Notes: generated by a model from the sequence alone, not told the origin. Positions 1 to 13,027 are shown, numbered from the stretch's first letter. The stretch: DNA of 64,000 bases from an uncultured Lachnospiraceae bacterium (GCA_947246015.1 CAMXQE010000003.1:82643-146642); one strand, 5' to 3'. Translations and numbers: made by a program.

Positions 1-34
1 ATTTGCTTGGCAAAAATATAATACAAATAAAAAA

Positions 35-64
35 TAGTTGTACCATTTTAAAATAGTACAACTA
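35..64 (-). terminator. Intrinsic terminator of the Mrr-like gene
   Basis: A 9-bp inverted repeat (TAGTTGTAC / GTACAACTA) overlaps the stop codon of the Mrr-like gene. Read on the minus strand it is followed by a T-rich tract, the usual layout of a Rho-independent terminator. Confidence 0.75.
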
Positions 65-523
65 CTCTTCTTCCATCATACTGTCCATATATCCCCTGTC
101 CCACAGCAGTATTTTCAATTTCTTTGCCGCCTGCACCGCCGGCGCCGTAAAATACTGATTGGTCATTACCGCCCCCACCATACAGTCATAATAATCCCTT
201 CCGGCATATACTTCCTGCACCGCTTTCACGCCTACCGCCTCACGGTAGCACTTACATTGGATTGCATAAGTAATCCCTTCCTTTTCCGCCAGTATGTCCA
301 CCCCATAATCCCCGCTGCCCTTTGTAACCTCCACTTCTTCAAATCCGCTCTTTTTTAACAGCTCTGCACAGAAAAACTCAAAGTCATGCCCCTCCATCCC
401 GTCTGTCTCATTGATGCCGTCTGCCCTCTTTCTCCTGCTACGCAGAAGACAAAGCACAATCAGAACAAACACGGCTGCCAGCACTGCTGCCACCGCTGCA
501 ATTATCCACTTCTGTTCCTGCAT
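62..523 (-). CDS. Membrane-anchored Mrr-like restriction endonuclease domain protein
   Basis: The 153-aa protein has one N-terminal hydrophobic segment (about residues 7-28) followed by a basic stretch (RSRRKR), which puts the rest in the cytoplasm. The C-terminal two thirds look like an Mrr-type PD-(D/E)XK nuclease domain: an acidic helix (EFFCAELLKKSG), the GVDI motif and the QCKCY motif that carries the catalytic lysine. The family contains restriction enzymes for modified DNA and many small membrane-linked forms of unknown role. The gene stands alone at the window edge. I infer DNA cleavage or binding from the intact motif; a defence role is possible but not shown. Confidence 0.8.
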   Translation of the reverse strand: MQEQKWIIAAVAAVLAAVFVLIVLCLLRSRRKRADGINETDGMEGHDFEFFCAELLKKSGFEEVEVTKGSGDYGVDILAEKEGITYAIQCKCYREAVGVKAVQEVYAGRDYYDCMVGAVMTNQYFTAPAVQAAKKLKILLWDRGYMDSMMEEE

Positions 524-594
524 CCTGATTCACATCCTTCCCTGTTCCGCCTTGGTATTTTATTAAAATTTTAATAATTTATTATAATTTCCAG

Positions 595-622
595 TTGCAC
601 ACAGTACCCCTGTTAGTATAAA
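595..622 (+). promoter_or_regulatory. Candidate promoter of the bacteriohemerythrin gene
   Basis: TTGCAC (595-600) and TATAAA (617-622) are separated by 16 bp and lie about 85 bp upstream of the start codon. An AT-rich palindrome sits just before them (about 560-581). Confidence 0.5.
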
Positions 623-706
623 ATAAGATAGATATCCGCTTTAAACATTACATTTATAATAAGTAGAAACACCACCATATAAAACTCGACAGGAGGCAGT
701 ACGATT

Positions 707-1159
707 ATGTTTGATTTTAAATTTGACTGGTGTAAAGAAATGGAATGTGGCATTCAAATCATTGACGAACAGCATCAGGAATTATTTCGCATTATCCGGG
801 AGATAGAACAGCTCATTATGGGCGGCTGTCAGCACGTCACCCCGAAACAATTGCTGGATATCGTCTGCGAGCTAAGGGAATACATCAACTACCACTTCTA
901 TACGGAAGAAAATCTGATGGCCAGATACCAGTATCCGAAACTCGCTATCCATATGGCAGACCATATAGACTTAAAAGACTATATCCTGAAAATTGATTTA
1001 CCGGCTCTTGCCAAAGACCCGCAAAACGTCCTTACCGGTCTGAAAGAACATATGCAGGATTATCTGTTCAACCATATACTGCAGGAAGACAGGGATTTAT
1101 GCATTTTTCTTACTCCCTATGCAGAAACCGGCGTTTTAATTGCACAGTCAATTTCTTAA
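707..1159 (+). CDS. Bacteriohemerythrin (non-haem di-iron O2-binding protein)
   Basis: This 150-aa four-helix hemerythrin has a full set of di-iron ligands: H23 (in IDEQH), H63 and E67 (in HFYTEEN), H82 and H86, H123 and D128. The length fits single-domain bacteriohemerythrins, which bind O2 reversibly and serve as oxygen sensors, scavengers or carriers; in anaerobes they are linked to oxygen avoidance or protection. The start is fixed by an AGGAGG site 8-12 bp upstream. It is monocistronic, between its own promoter and a strong terminator. No signal peptide is seen, so it is cytoplasmic. Confidence 0.93.
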   Translation: MFDFKFDWCKEMECGIQIIDEQHQELFRIIREIEQLIMGGCQHVTPKQLLDIVCELREYINYHFYTEENLMARYQYPKLAIHMADHIDLKDYILKIDLPALAKDPQNVLTGLKEHMQDYLFNHILQEDRDLCIFLTPYAETGVLIAQSIS

Positions 1160-1190
1160 CGGCTTCCCTTTTACGGGAAGCCGTTTATAT
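1158..1190 (+). terminator. Intrinsic terminator of bacteriohemerythrin
   Basis: A perfect 11-bp stem (AACGGCTTCCC / GGGAAGCCGTT) with a 6-nt loop, followed by a T-rich stretch, overlaps the stop codon. Confidence 0.85.
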
Positions 1191-1241
1191 CCAATAAGCT
1201 GGCCCGCGCAGCGTGGCAGCGTTTGATGCGTACCATATTTT

Positions 1242-3017
1242 CTATAACTTCAAATTCCGGTAACGGTTAAAGCAGGCAAATATCTCCTGCCGCCTCGGCA
1301 GCGCCAGCCCCGACGGCAGATAACTGCCCGGAACGATACTGGCAAGCCCCTTCTTTTCTATGAGATTCATAAGATTATCCACGACTTTCTGCATTGTGTC
1401 TCTTCCATTAAATAAATTGCCCTCCGCATAAGCCAGCAGATATCCTAACGTCATCACCTGCTCACTGTCCGCAATCTGCTCCACATAGCGCAAATCCACG
1501 GTTTCTTTGTTCAGGCTCACAGCCTCTTTTCCCATTCCCTTTATCTTCACACGGTCCGAACCGCGCTCACTCCCGCCGCGGTCATTCCCGCCATGTCCGC
1601 CCCGGTATCCGCCGCGCTGCGCACCGCTCCGGCCGCCCCCGGAAGAAAGTGCCGGAGCCCGCCGGTAATCCGGCCCGGCCGGTTCCTTATCCGGCAAAAG
1701 CAATACCGGATACTTTGCCGCCTCTTCCTTTGCCAACGCCGTAATTTCCTGCGGCACATAATTATCCATCTGCACAATCTGGTCCGCTATATGAAAATAC
1801 GCACCCGAACTTCCTGCCACGATTACGCAGGAAATGCCTTTCTTTTCATACAGATACCGCGCACGTTCAATAAAGGGCGTAATCGGTTCCTTATCCCTGT
1901 GCACGACCCGCTGCATCAACTCATCCCGTACCATGAAATTAGTAGCGCAGGTATCTTCATCGATTAACAAAAGAGAAGAACCGCTTTCCATAGCCTCTAT
2001 CACATTTGCCGCCTGCGATGTGCTTCCGCTGGCATCTTCCGTATAGAAACTTTCTGTCTGTTTTCCATTTGGAAGATTATTGACAAACATGGAAATGTCA
2101 TCCCTCTTCACGCATCTGCCGTCCTCCGCACGGATTTTCACCGCATCCGGAGCCGTAATCACATATTCCCTTCCGTCTCCTGCGATATGGTCATATACTC
2201 CCAGTTCCAATGCTTTCAGCAAAGTAGACTTTCCATGATATCCTCCGCCTACAATCAGGGTGATTCCCTTACGGATTCCCATTCCTTTCAATCCGCCTTT
2301 ATGCGGCAGCTGCAATTCCACTTCCATTGATTCCGGTGAAACGAAAGCCACGCTTTCCTTCATGGGTTTATCCGAAACTCCTGATTCCCTCGGCAGTACC
2401 GAACCGTTAGCAACAAAGGCCACTAACCCCAGCTCTTCCAGCTTATTCCGGATATACTTTCTGTCATCTGCCAGAAACATCGTCTCTTCCACTTCTTTAC
2501 GGTCCAGCTTTTTATAAAAAAGTACATCCTGCACGCACTTCGGCAAAAAATCAAATAATATTTTTATCAGTTCCGATGAACATATGGTTCTTCCGTTGGC
2601 CGGAAATCCCACTTCCAAACGCACGACCAAATCCCCCGAAGCCGCATCCATTTCGCAGGCAGTCCGCTCCAGCACTTCCTGCCCCGGCCGGCTGGCAGAC
2701 ATAAGCCCGCTCTTCCCGGAACCTTTTGCCTTGAAATTGTACTTGTCCACTTCTTTACGGAATAACCTCAGCAGATAATCCTGCAGGGCAATCCGTCTCT
2801 CCCTGCTGCCATAATATTCCGCCGGAAATCCCGCCTCCCTGCCGGCAATATGTATGCTGACTTTGGAAGGGGCAGCAAACGGGTCCCCCTGCACATGGTC
2901 AATGGACAGCACATAACGTCCAAAATTATAGCTTCCTTTCGTGTCCTTGTACGCAGGATATCCCCTGTGGTCTATATTTCTCAATAATGTCTGCAATTCC
3001 GTAGCTGTCTTTGCCAT
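1242..3017 (-). CDS. ABC-class P-loop ATPase of the COG3044 type
   Basis: This 591-aa protein matches the family of large soluble predicted ABC-class ATPases. It has an N-terminal domain of about 230 residues, a P-loop in GGGYHGKST (near residue 265), a Walker-B-like LLLIDED and a C-terminal helical domain. A Gly/Arg-rich linker (about residues 465-500, with RGGxRGG-like repeats) precedes the C-terminal domain and suggests RNA or other nucleic acid binding. No membrane partner is present. The ATG at 3017 is preferred over TTG at 3023 because GAGAGG lies 7 bp before it. The cellular role of this family is not settled and I do not assign one. Confidence 0.85.
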   Translation of the reverse strand: MAKTATELQTLLRNIDHRGYPAYKDTKGSYNFGRYVLSIDHVQGDPFAAPSKVSIHIAGREAGFPAEYYGSRERRIALQDYLLRLFRKEVDKYNFKAKGSGKSGLMSASRPGQEVLERTACEMDAASGDLVVRLEVGFPANGRTICSSELIKILFDFLPKCVQDVLFYKKLDRKEVEETMFLADDRKYIRNKLEELGLVAFVANGSVLPRESGVSDKPMKESVAFVSPESMEVELQLPHKGGLKGMGIRKGITLIVGGGYHGKSTLLKALELGVYDHIAGDGREYVITAPDAVKIRAEDGRCVKRDDISMFVNNLPNGKQTESFYTEDASGSTSQAANVIEAMESGSSLLLIDEDTCATNFMVRDELMQRVVHRDKEPITPFIERARYLYEKKGISCVIVAGSSGAYFHIADQIVQMDNYVPQEITALAKEEAAKYPVLLLPDKEPAGPDYRRAPALSSGGGRSGAQRGGYRGGHGGNDRGGSERGSDRVKIKGMGKEAVSLNKETVDLRYVEQIADSEQVMTLGYLLAYAEGNLFNGRDTMQKVVDNLMNLIEKKGLASIVPGSYLPSGLALPRRQEIFACFNRYRNLKL

Positions 3018-3054
3018 ATTCAACCTCTCTTCTGCGCTGCTTTTCTATCATATC

Positions 3055-5986
<2,932 letters not shown>

Positions 5987-6178
5987 TTAATTCCTTCCAT
6001 TTCCGTTCTCTCTCCCTGCATGGCAGTCCGTCAGGGCACACCTTGCCGTACACCGCCTCTAAACAGGGATACTATCCTTAATAATACCTGCATTTTTAAA
6101 AGGTAGCAATAACATTCTAAACAATTTTATCATTCGTTTTTTATCTGTCCATCATCATTATCCCTCCCGTCCTCCGTC

Positions 6179-6652
6179 TCACCCGGTAATCTGCGACGCT
6201 AAAACCACGCTGGCTGCAATCCCTGCCAAAGTCGCCAGCACGGCTCCCTTCAGGGTATACCTGGTCTTTGTCACTTTCGCTGCCAGATAGTAAACGCTCA
6301 AAGTATAAAAGATAGTTTCCGTACAACTCATCATGATGGAAGTAATCATTCCGATATAGGAATCCGGGCCGTAAGTTTTAAAAATATCCAGCACTAACCC
6401 TGTTGCTGCGGATGAGGAAAACATTTTAATGAATACCAGCGGCATCAGCTGGGAAGGAAAACCAATCCGCTCTGTCAGCCCATGAAACAGGCCGCCTAAA
6501 AACGTCAGGAATCCCGACGCGCGCAATACCCCTACAGCTACCATCAGCCCTACCAGTGTCGGCATTATCTGTATGACAGTCTGCACCCCGTCTTTTGCCC
6601 CTTTAATAAAATCTTCATACACATTCCTCTTATGAATCAATCCATAAGCCAC
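6179..6652 (-). CDS. spmB: Spore maturation protein B (SpmB), 5' end unclear
   Basis: The protein has the SpmB pattern of repeated hydrophobic segments and the motifs MPTLVGLMVAVGVLRASG and CTETIFYTLSVYY. SpmB acts with SpmA in spore core dehydration. The annotated GTG start at 6652 has no ribosome binding site. The same frame stays open upstream to a stop at 6749-6751 and encodes more SpmB-like sequence (WGDFVILNVLSNISNIIIPV) but no ATG. Either an unusual start (for example CTG at 6709) is used or the 5' end has decayed. The usual partner gene spmA is not adjacent. I am sure of the family but not of an intact gene. Confidence 0.75.
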   Translation of the reverse strand: MAYGLIHKRNVYEDFIKGAKDGVQTVIQIMPTLVGLMVAVGVLRASGFLTFLGGLFHGLTERIGFPSQLMPLVFIKMFSSSAATGLVLDIFKTYGPDSYIGMITSIMMSCTETIFYTLSVYYLAAKVTKTRYTLKGAVLATLAGIAASVVLASQITG

Positions 6653-6788
6653 TACATAAAAAATAATAACAGGAATAATAATGTTGGAAATATTAGATAA
6701 TACGTTCAGAATAACGAAGTCTCCCCATTCCGTTTCCTTAAAGCTATTTTATTATAAACGGGGGGCAGGTATTCCTGCTCATTATCAG

Positions 6789-7049
6789 TTATTTCCTTCC
6801 TAACCATTCGTTCAGAAAATTCACATTCTTTGCCCTGTTAATGATATCCGTAGCATTATCCTGAATATAAACGGTGAGCTGTTCGAGCTCTGCACCGGTG
6901 AACCCGGAAGATTTGACGATAGCGCCCCTTGGTACTATCCCTTCCGCATAATCGCTCTTTCCACGTTCAAAACAAACCCTCACCATCTTCTCACCGTCTT
7001 TTAACAACAGTCCGGAATATGTCATCCGCAGTTCTTCATCTTTTCCCAT
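6789..7049 (-). CDS. Conserved-looking small protein of unknown function
   Basis: The 86-aa soluble, slightly acidic protein has no signal peptide or membrane segment and no motif I recognise. GGAG lies about 10 bp before the ATG. It precedes spmB on the same strand (137 bp from the GTG of spmB) and diverges from the chemoreceptor gene. Confidence 0.6.
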   Translation of the reverse strand: MGKDEELRMTYSGLLLKDGEKMVRVCFERGKSDYAEGIVPRGAIVKSSGFTGAELEQLTVYIQDNATDIINRAKNVNFLNEWLGRK

Positions 7050-7221
7050 ATCTTTTCTGCTCCATCAGATTTCAGTTCATTCCATATATAGCTATTATAC
7101 CCTAATCCTTTCCAAAATACATCAAAATTATGGCAATTTATCAATAATTATGATAAAGTATATTTATACATATACAGGGGAAAAGAAAAAGCATTGAAAT
7201 CAGAAAGGGCAGGGTATACAA

Positions 7222-9327
7222 ATGGAATATAAGGAAGAAATATTCAAAAAAAGCGCAAACAGAAAAGCCATGGCTGTATGGCTGATATTAAACCTGATAC
7301 TCACTGTATTTTATGGATATGAAACGGGAAGCGGGCTGCGGACTGCCGGATATTTTATTGTTTTCCTTCTTATCTGCTGGGTTCCGTATCTGCTCGGCCT
7401 GCTTATACTCAGGATACAGGGTATGGAAACCCCTTTTTATAAAGATATCATTGCCGTCGGATACGGCATCTTCTATGCCTATATCGTCTTCACCACCTCT
7501 TCGGCACTCTGCTTCATGTACATACTGCCTCTTGCCAGCATGTTGATACTGTATAAAAACCGTAACTTCATTATCCGCTGCGGCGTTGCGGCATCAATTG
7601 TCCTCATAGCCGGAAATATATACAAATACTTAAACGGCATGAATACTTTTGCTGATATCAGCACTTTTGTGCTTCAGCTATCCTGTATTATCCTGTGCTT
7701 TGCCTGCTACGCATTATCCATCAACCATCTGAACCTTTCCGACGGAGCCCTGACAGACTCCATCCAGGGTCATCTGGAAAGGGTCGTTACTACCATAGAA
7801 AAGGTAAAAACAGCCAGCACCTCTATCGTAGACGGCGTTACCGTAGTGCGCGAACTTGCAGATGAAAACAGGCAGGGGGCCAATTCCGTTGTACGCAGCA
7901 TGGAAAAATTATCAGAAAACAATGATATGCTTCAAACTAAAACCATGTCCTCCATGGACATGACCACCGATATCAATACACAGGTACAGAACGTTGCATC
8001 ACTGATTGAGCGGATGGTTGACCTGATTAACAAATCCATGGGACATGCAAATACCAGCTCCGCCAAATTAAACGGTGTTGTGGAAACAAATAACAACATG
8101 GCCAAACTATCCTCTGAGGTAGAAACTGTATTAAATGAATTTAAACAGGAATTTAACATGGTAAAAGAAGAAACCAGCACCATTGAGGGCATCAGTTCCC
8201 AAACTAATCTGCTCGCCCTGAACGCTTCCATAGAAGCTGCCCGGGCAGGAGCCGCCGGAAAGGGCTTCGCGGTAGTCGCCGATGAAATCCGTAACCTCAG
8301 TATGGGAACACAGAATTCTTCCAGCCGTATCATGTCCGCACTCAGCCATTTGGAAGAAACCTCAGACAAAATGACGGAATCCATCATCCACACACTGGAA
8401 TTGATTCAGATTAATCTGGAACAGGTAACACAGGTAGCGCAAAGTGTTGACAGCATTACACAGGATTCCGTACAGTTAGGCGGCAATATAAAAGTCATCG
8501 ATTCCGCTATGGAAGAGGTGAAATCCTCCAACCAAAACATGGTCAATAATATGCAGCAGATTTGTGATGTTATGCAGGTCATGGCTGATTGTGTGACGGA
8601 CGCCAATACCACCACCAAGATTATGCTGAGCAAATATGAGGAAACGGCTGCCAATGTCAACAATATAGAAGATACTGTCGGCAAACTCATGGAAGAACTG
8701 GGCGAGGGAGGATTCATGAGTATTCAGGATGTAAAACCGGACATGAAGATTTCCCTCCTTGCTACCGACAACAATATCCGTACCGAATACCGCGGCGAAG
8801 TAATCGCACAGCAGGGAAATGATATTATCGTTACTTTACGCCATGACCATCAGAAACCGGTTGATATAAAGTCCAAAAACCTTACACTTCATTTACGGAT
8901 AGTTGTTGATAACGTACTTTACCATTGGGAAAATATAAAAGCTGCTGAAGATAAAGAAAGAACCGGCTGTTACCGGCTGACCGTCTCCTCTTCTGCAAAA
9001 GTTATAAACCGGAGAAAATACCACCGTATGCCGCTTTCACATTCCTGCAATATCACACTGAAAGAATCCAATCGAACCTTTTCCGGAAAGATGGTCAATT
9101 TCAGCGCCAATGGTTTCGCCTTCACTGTACGTGCCCCAGAATTTGAAAATTCCAAGGGCAAAGATGTGTCTGTCTCCATCCCCGGCTTTCCGCTTCCGGA
9201 AGCCCGTTCTTTGGAAGGGCGCATCATCCGGAATACGGACAACGACGGCGAATACATTATCGGCTGCCGTATGCCGGAGGATAACTTTGCAATTCATGAT
9301 TATGTAAACGCAAATAGTAAGGAATAA
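7222..9327 (+). CDS. Methyl-accepting chemotaxis protein fused to a C-terminal PilZ domain
   Basis: The 701-aa receptor starts with about six membrane segments (residues 15-170) and no large extracellular loop. A long coiled coil follows, with the chemoreceptor tip hairpin [19 protein letters not shown] near residues 330-350, which contacts CheA/CheW. After the signalling domain (about residue 500) comes a YcgR-like segment and then a PilZ domain (about residues 595-700) with the c-di-GMP motifs RxxxR (in RRKYHR) and NxSxxG (in NFSANG). The fusion implies that the receptor feeds c-di-GMP status into chemotaxis signalling. The gene is monocistronic and ends at a strong hairpin. Confidence 0.92.
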   Translation: MEYKEEIFKKSANRKAMAVWLILNLILTVFYGYETGSGLRTAGYFIVFLLICWVPYLLGLLILRIQGMETPFYKDIIAVGYGIFYAYIVFTTSSALCFMYILPLASMLILYKNRNFIIRCGVAASIVLIAGNIYKYLNGMNTFADISTFVLQLSCIILCFACYALSINHLNLSDGALTDSIQGHLERVVTTIEKVKTASTSIVDGVTVVRELADENRQGANSVVRSMEKLSENNDMLQTKTMSSMDMTTDINTQVQNVASLIERMVDLINKSMGHANTSSAKLNGVVETNNNMAKLSSEVETVLNEFKQEFNMVKEETSTIEGISSQTNLLALNASIEAARAGAAGKGFAVVADEIRNLSMGTQNSSSRIMSALSHLEETSDKMTESIIHTLELIQINLEQVTQVAQSVDSITQDSVQLGGNIKVIDSAMEEVKSSNQNMVNNMQQICDVMQVMADCVTDANTTTKIMLSKYEETAANVNNIEDTVGKLMEELGEGGFMSIQDVKPDMKISLLATDNNIRTEYRGEVIAQQGNDIIVTLRHDHQKPVDIKSKNLTLHLRIVVDNVLYHWENIKAAEDKERTGCYRLTVSSSAKVINRRKYHRMPLSHSCNITLKESNRTFSGKMVNFSANGFAFTVRAPEFENSKGKDVSVSIPGFPLPEARSLEGRIIRNTDNDGEYIIGCRMPEDNFAIHDYVNANSKE

Positions 9328-9397
9328 ATTCAGAAACGATCTTTGCATCACAGACCAGAAAGAACTCCAAAAAGGACTCCAAAACCAGCAAATCAAA

Positions 9398-9425
9398 TAC
9401 CCCGCTGCAAGCAGCGGGGTATAAA
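9398..9425 (+). terminator. Hairpin terminator, near-identical to the IS200-associated hairpin
   Basis: A perfect 11-bp stem (TACCCCGCTGC / GCAGCGGGGTA) separated by AA is followed by an AT-rich tract 70 bp after the chemoreceptor stop. The 24-nt sequence differs by one base from the hairpin beside the IS200 transposase at 17866-17889. It may be a domesticated insertion-sequence end now acting as a terminator. Confidence 0.7.
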
Positions 9426-9504
9426 TTTTCAGCTATTCTCTTTTTCCCTGCGGCTTCCCCTCATACGGCATTTTTTTCCACTCTGAATCTGTGAAAAGTC
9501 TTTA

Positions 9505-11550
9505 TTATATTTGATAAACTTTTACCCCGTACTTTTCTATTTCCACATTACCATTTTCCATTTCTCCTGTCAGCAGGTTACGCAAAGGTGTCTTTATCTG
9601 TACCACACTTTCTGATGGTGCATAATTAAGGAGAAAAAGATACCCGCATCCTTCCTTCCGGCGTACGGAAATCTCACAATTTTCAGACGCCTCCACTATA
9701 TTACGGTACGGTTCATCCACTCCCAGCTTTCTCAGGAAAACAGCTGCAGTATCCAAAGTGAACGCCCCTCCGAAATAATAAGCCTCGCCTTCGCCGAAAT
9801 GATTCCGGATTAAAGCCGGTTCCCCGGCGTAATAACTGGATTTGTATGTTCCCAGAACCTCAGCGCCATCCGGAATCGGAGCCAGTATATCATTAAACAC
9901 GGCAGCTTCCACACATTCTCCTTCCCAATCCACATATACCGCTCCCTCATCAGGCGCTACAAAACTATATTCCGGAATATCCGTTCCGGTAAGCTTCGAA
10001 ACCAATCCCGGCAGTTTCTCCATGATACATCTTCCATTCCTGTCTTTATATCCGGTCCGGCATCCCATAACCAGTTTTCCGCCTGCTTTCACATACTCTT
10101 CCAGAACCGCAGCACGTTCTTCTGTCATAATTGAGGCATGAGGATAGAACAGAACTTCATACCGCTGCAATTCCTCTGCCGTCATCCCTTCCCTCATATA
10201 AATAATATCCACAGGCGCATGAGCCAGCTGGGCTGCCGCATATATATTTTTCCGGCTTACTCTGTCTACTCTTTCATGCCATTTATCCAACTGAGCATCC
10301 CATATATTATCATAATCCTGCAGCATACCGATGCGGGCCTCATACACTGCTCCGGCTATTCCCTGCATTCCGGAAACCATTTTTGCTATTTCCCGTACTT
10401 CCCTGAGCCGGCGGTTTTCCCTTCCGGAATAATCCAAAATCCCATGCCAGTATATTTCTGTCCCTACCGTACATGTCCTCCAACGGAAATAGCTCACATA
10501 ATCCGCGCCATGAGCAATGCTCTGCATAGTCCAAAGCGTCATCTGGCCAGGTCTTGGTGTGGGTGCTTCCATTCTGGTATTCCATCCGTTTGCCCCGGAC
10601 TGCTGCTCCATAATACCGAATATCCGTGAAATGGAACGGGTTTCTGTAAGATTACGGCTCCATTTCCTGTCCTTCAGCGGGTCATTCTCGTCATAATCAT
10701 CCAGACAATACGCAAAATTAGGGTAGGAATCATAGGTAATAAAATCCAAACTTTCCTCCTTCATTCTATGATTGTCCAAATTTCCGAAAATACCGTTTGT
10801 AGTAACAAAGTCGTCTGCTTTCATATATTTCCGGATAATATCCGCCTGCATTTTTGCAAACCGGCAGGCACTGTCGGAAACAAACCGGATATAATCCAGC
10901 ACCCTGTGCGGATTCGTCGAGTCACTGATGGTTTTTTGCGGAACATACACTTCCTCCCAGTCCGTATAGGTCTGATTCCAAAATACCGTTCCCCAGGCTT
11001 CATTCAACTTTTCAATCGTACTATATTTTTCTCTCAGGAACTCCCTGAAAGCAACAGTATCGCTTTCAGAATAAAATTCAGCAGTTTCGCAATTCAGTTC
11101 GTTATCAATCTGCCAGCCGATAATACTTGGGTGCTGCGCATAATGAGATGCAAATTTTTCCGTAATATCCGCAGCAAACTTTTTATATACCGGAGAATTA
11201 TAATTATAGTGCCGCCTTGCACCATGGCGGTAACGTACACCTTCCTTTGTCACATTCAGGACTTCCGGATATTTTTCAGTCAGCCATGCCGGCGGCGTAG
11301 CCGTCGGTGTACAGAAAATCACCTTCATCCCCGTCCCAGCCACTTTTTCCAGAAAGGTATCAAAGAATTCAAAGGTATATTCGCCTTCCTTTGGCTCTAC
11401 CTTATTCCAGGCGAACTCTGCAATACGGATTACCCGGATTCCCGCTTCCCACATCCGCTTCAGATCCTCCTCCCATAAATCCGGGTTCCAGTGCTCCGGA
11501 TAATAGCATGTACCTAACATTACGTCTTTTCCGTTTAAAATATACCTCAT
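9505..11550 (-). CDS. Beta-galactosidase, glycoside hydrolase family 42
   Basis: The 681-aa enzyme opens with the GH42 signature GTCYYPEHW and a TIM barrel. The acid/base glutamate is in GWQIDNELNCE and the nucleophile in IMEQQSGANGW. The trimerisation and C-terminal beta domains follow. GH42 enzymes act on galacto-oligosaccharides from plants or milk. No signal peptide is seen, so it is cytoplasmic. I prefer the ATG at 11550 because the AAAGGAG and AGGG signals lie inside the longer reading frame. It is separate from the GH2 enzyme LacLM, so the strain has two beta-galactosidase families within 8 kb. Confidence 0.93.
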   Translation of the reverse strand: MRYILNGKDVMLGTCYYPEHWNPDLWEEDLKRMWEAGIRVIRIAEFAWNKVEPKEGEYTFEFFDTFLEKVAGTGMKVIFCTPTATPPAWLTEKYPEVLNVTKEGVRYRHGARRHYNYNSPVYKKFAADITEKFASHYAQHPSIIGWQIDNELNCETAEFYSESDTVAFREFLREKYSTIEKLNEAWGTVFWNQTYTDWEEVYVPQKTISDSTNPHRVLDYIRFVSDSACRFAKMQADIIRKYMKADDFVTTNGIFGNLDNHRMKEESLDFITYDSYPNFAYCLDDYDENDPLKDRKWSRNLTETRSISRIFGIMEQQSGANGWNTRMEAPTPRPGQMTLWTMQSIAHGADYVSYFRWRTCTVGTEIYWHGILDYSGRENRRLREVREIAKMVSGMQGIAGAVYEARIGMLQDYDNIWDAQLDKWHERVDRVSRKNIYAAAQLAHAPVDIIYMREGMTAEELQRYEVLFYPHASIMTEERAAVLEEYVKAGGKLVMGCRTGYKDRNGRCIMEKLPGLVSKLTGTDIPEYSFVAPDEGAVYVDWEGECVEAAVFNDILAPIPDGAEVLGTYKSSYYAGEPALIRNHFGEGEAYYFGGAFTLDTAAVFLRKLGVDEPYRNIVEASENCEISVRRKEGCGYLFLLNYAPSESVVQIKTPLRNLLTGEMENGNVEIEKYGVKVYQI

Positions 11551-11628
11551 ATGAATCCCTGGCTCCTTTCCGGCTTCCATCAAATTAATTGTCTGTTTTT
11601 ACATTTCCTTACGCACCCCTGTGCAATT

Positions 11629-11751
11629 GAGTAGGGGAAATCTTTCCCCTACTCCTGCGCCGGGCACCCGTCAGCTCTGCTGACACACTTCCTATGGGTG
11701 CCCGTGTGCATAAATATAAGTGCAGCAGAATTTTTTCCACTGCACTTATAT
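11629..11751 (-). other. Cluster of three strong hairpins between two genes
   Basis: Three inverted repeats follow one another: 11629-11654 (12-bp stem GAGTAGGGGAAA), 11662-11703 (GGGCACCC / GGGTGCCC with a nested GTCAGC / GCTGAC) and 11714-11751 (12-bp stem ATATAAGTGCAG). The rightmost is the likely terminator of the FliD-like gene. The other two lie in the leader of the GH42 gene and could be terminators or a structured leader. Confidence 0.6.
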
Positions 11752-11803
11752 CATATTTTACAATTCTTATGCCAGATACTTAAATTTTATACATCACTCT
11801 TGC

Positions 11804-13027
11804 TTAAAAAGCATCCGCATAGCGGGAACTTCCCTGTACATTATATGTTCCGGCAGCTGTATAGCCGCTGGCAGCGTTCGCCTGTGTAGTCATATAATAA
11901 TCTACAAGTGATGCGTTTGTAGCAACAGAAGAACCATACTCCTGGAAAACATCCTGTACCTTGGACATATCTGATTTCTTAAATGTGTCCTCGTCCATTT
12001 TCAATCTTCCCTTACTGTCTACGCTGATTCCTAACTGCTTAAGTGCCTCCGCATTGTTTGCCGTTTTTTCCCTGATGTATGACAGATTTGCCACTACACC
12101 GGAATTTGAACTGGATTCTGCAGCATCAAACATACTGTTATAATTGCTTACAAAACTCTTTGCAGTAGCAAAAATTTTTTCAATATCGTATTTTTCGTTG
12201 CCATCCTTATCGGTTATCATTTTATACAGCTCTTCAGATGCAAGCGCCCTGCCAGCATCTTTGACGGATGCCGCGCTGGAACCCGCTGTGTTATTTGTGT
12301 CTGTACCGCCTGTAACCGTACCCGTACTGCCCGTAGACGTAGTTGTGCCGGCTGCCGCACCTGCAAACTGGAGACGCGATGATACCATAGAGCCATAACT
12401 CATGATATCTTTAGCAGAAAACAATTCCTGTACTTTAGAGATATCCGCTTTCTTCAGTTTATCCTCACTAAGCTCAAGCAGTCCGCTTGAATTGATTGTG
12501 ACACCAATTTCCGCAAGCTTATCAGCATTTGCAGCCGTGTTGCTCATCACATTTGCCACATATGCCGTTTTGTTAGTCAGCGTGGAACCTCTTGCCGCAT
12601 TCACAACATTATTATAATCTGCCACATAAGCTTTCATCGCAGAAACTACCTTGTCTGCTGCACTCTGACCGCCCGCCGTATCTGTATACGTTTTGTCATT
12701 CTGCAAAGCCGAAACAGAAGACCTCATGTTCGACAGTCCCGTTACCAGATTGGCATTTGCCTCCTGCACCTCTTTAGAAACCTTCGGATGCATTTTCTCA
12801 TCCAATATTCTGTCAAGAACAGTGCTTGAACTGCTTTTCTTGCTGGTCCCCTCCGTATCCGAATTCTGCACTTTGTTGTAATAAGTCTTCATCAGCTTGC
12901 CATAGCTGCCGTTCTTAAGGCTGGCATAATCTGAAAGAAAATTCAGATTTCCCATTCCGCCGCTGCTAAGACTCTGGAACAAATAGGAATAATCCTTGTT
13001 TGTACCCACATCAATACCAATACCCAT
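11804..13027 (-). CDS. FliD-like repeat protein, surface or flagellum-associated
   Basis: The 407-aa protein is rich in Ala, Ser, Thr and Asn. It holds two copies of a segment resembling the C-terminal part of the flagellar cap FliD: a stretch like LAEIGVTINSSGLLELSEDKL followed by KADISKVQELF, and LKQLGISVDSKGRLKMDEDTF followed by KSDMSKVQDVF. A Thr/Gly-rich linker (near residues 220-245) joins them. The start at 13027 has GGAGTG before it; longer in-frame extensions look non-coding. No flagellar genes are adjacent, so it may be an accessory secreted or cell-surface protein related to FliD rather than the cap itself. Confidence 0.7.
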   Translation of the reverse strand: MGIGIDVGTNKDYSYLFQSLSSGGMGNLNFLSDYASLKNGSYGKLMKTYYNKVQNSDTEGTSKKSSSSTVLDRILDEKMHPKVSKEVQEANANLVTGLSNMRSSVSALQNDKTYTDTAGGQSAADKVVSAMKAYVADYNNVVNAARGSTLTNKTAYVANVMSNTAANADKLAEIGVTINSSGLLELSEDKLKKADISKVQELFSAKDIMSYGSMVSSRLQFAGAAAGTTTSTGSTGTVTGGTDTNNTAGSSAASVKDAGRALASEELYKMITDKDGNEKYDIEKIFATAKSFVSNYNSMFDAAESSSNSGVVANLSYIREKTANNAEALKQLGISVDSKGRLKMDEDTFKKSDMSKVQDVFQEYGSSVATNASLVDYYMTTQANAASGYTAAGTYNVQGSSRYADAF

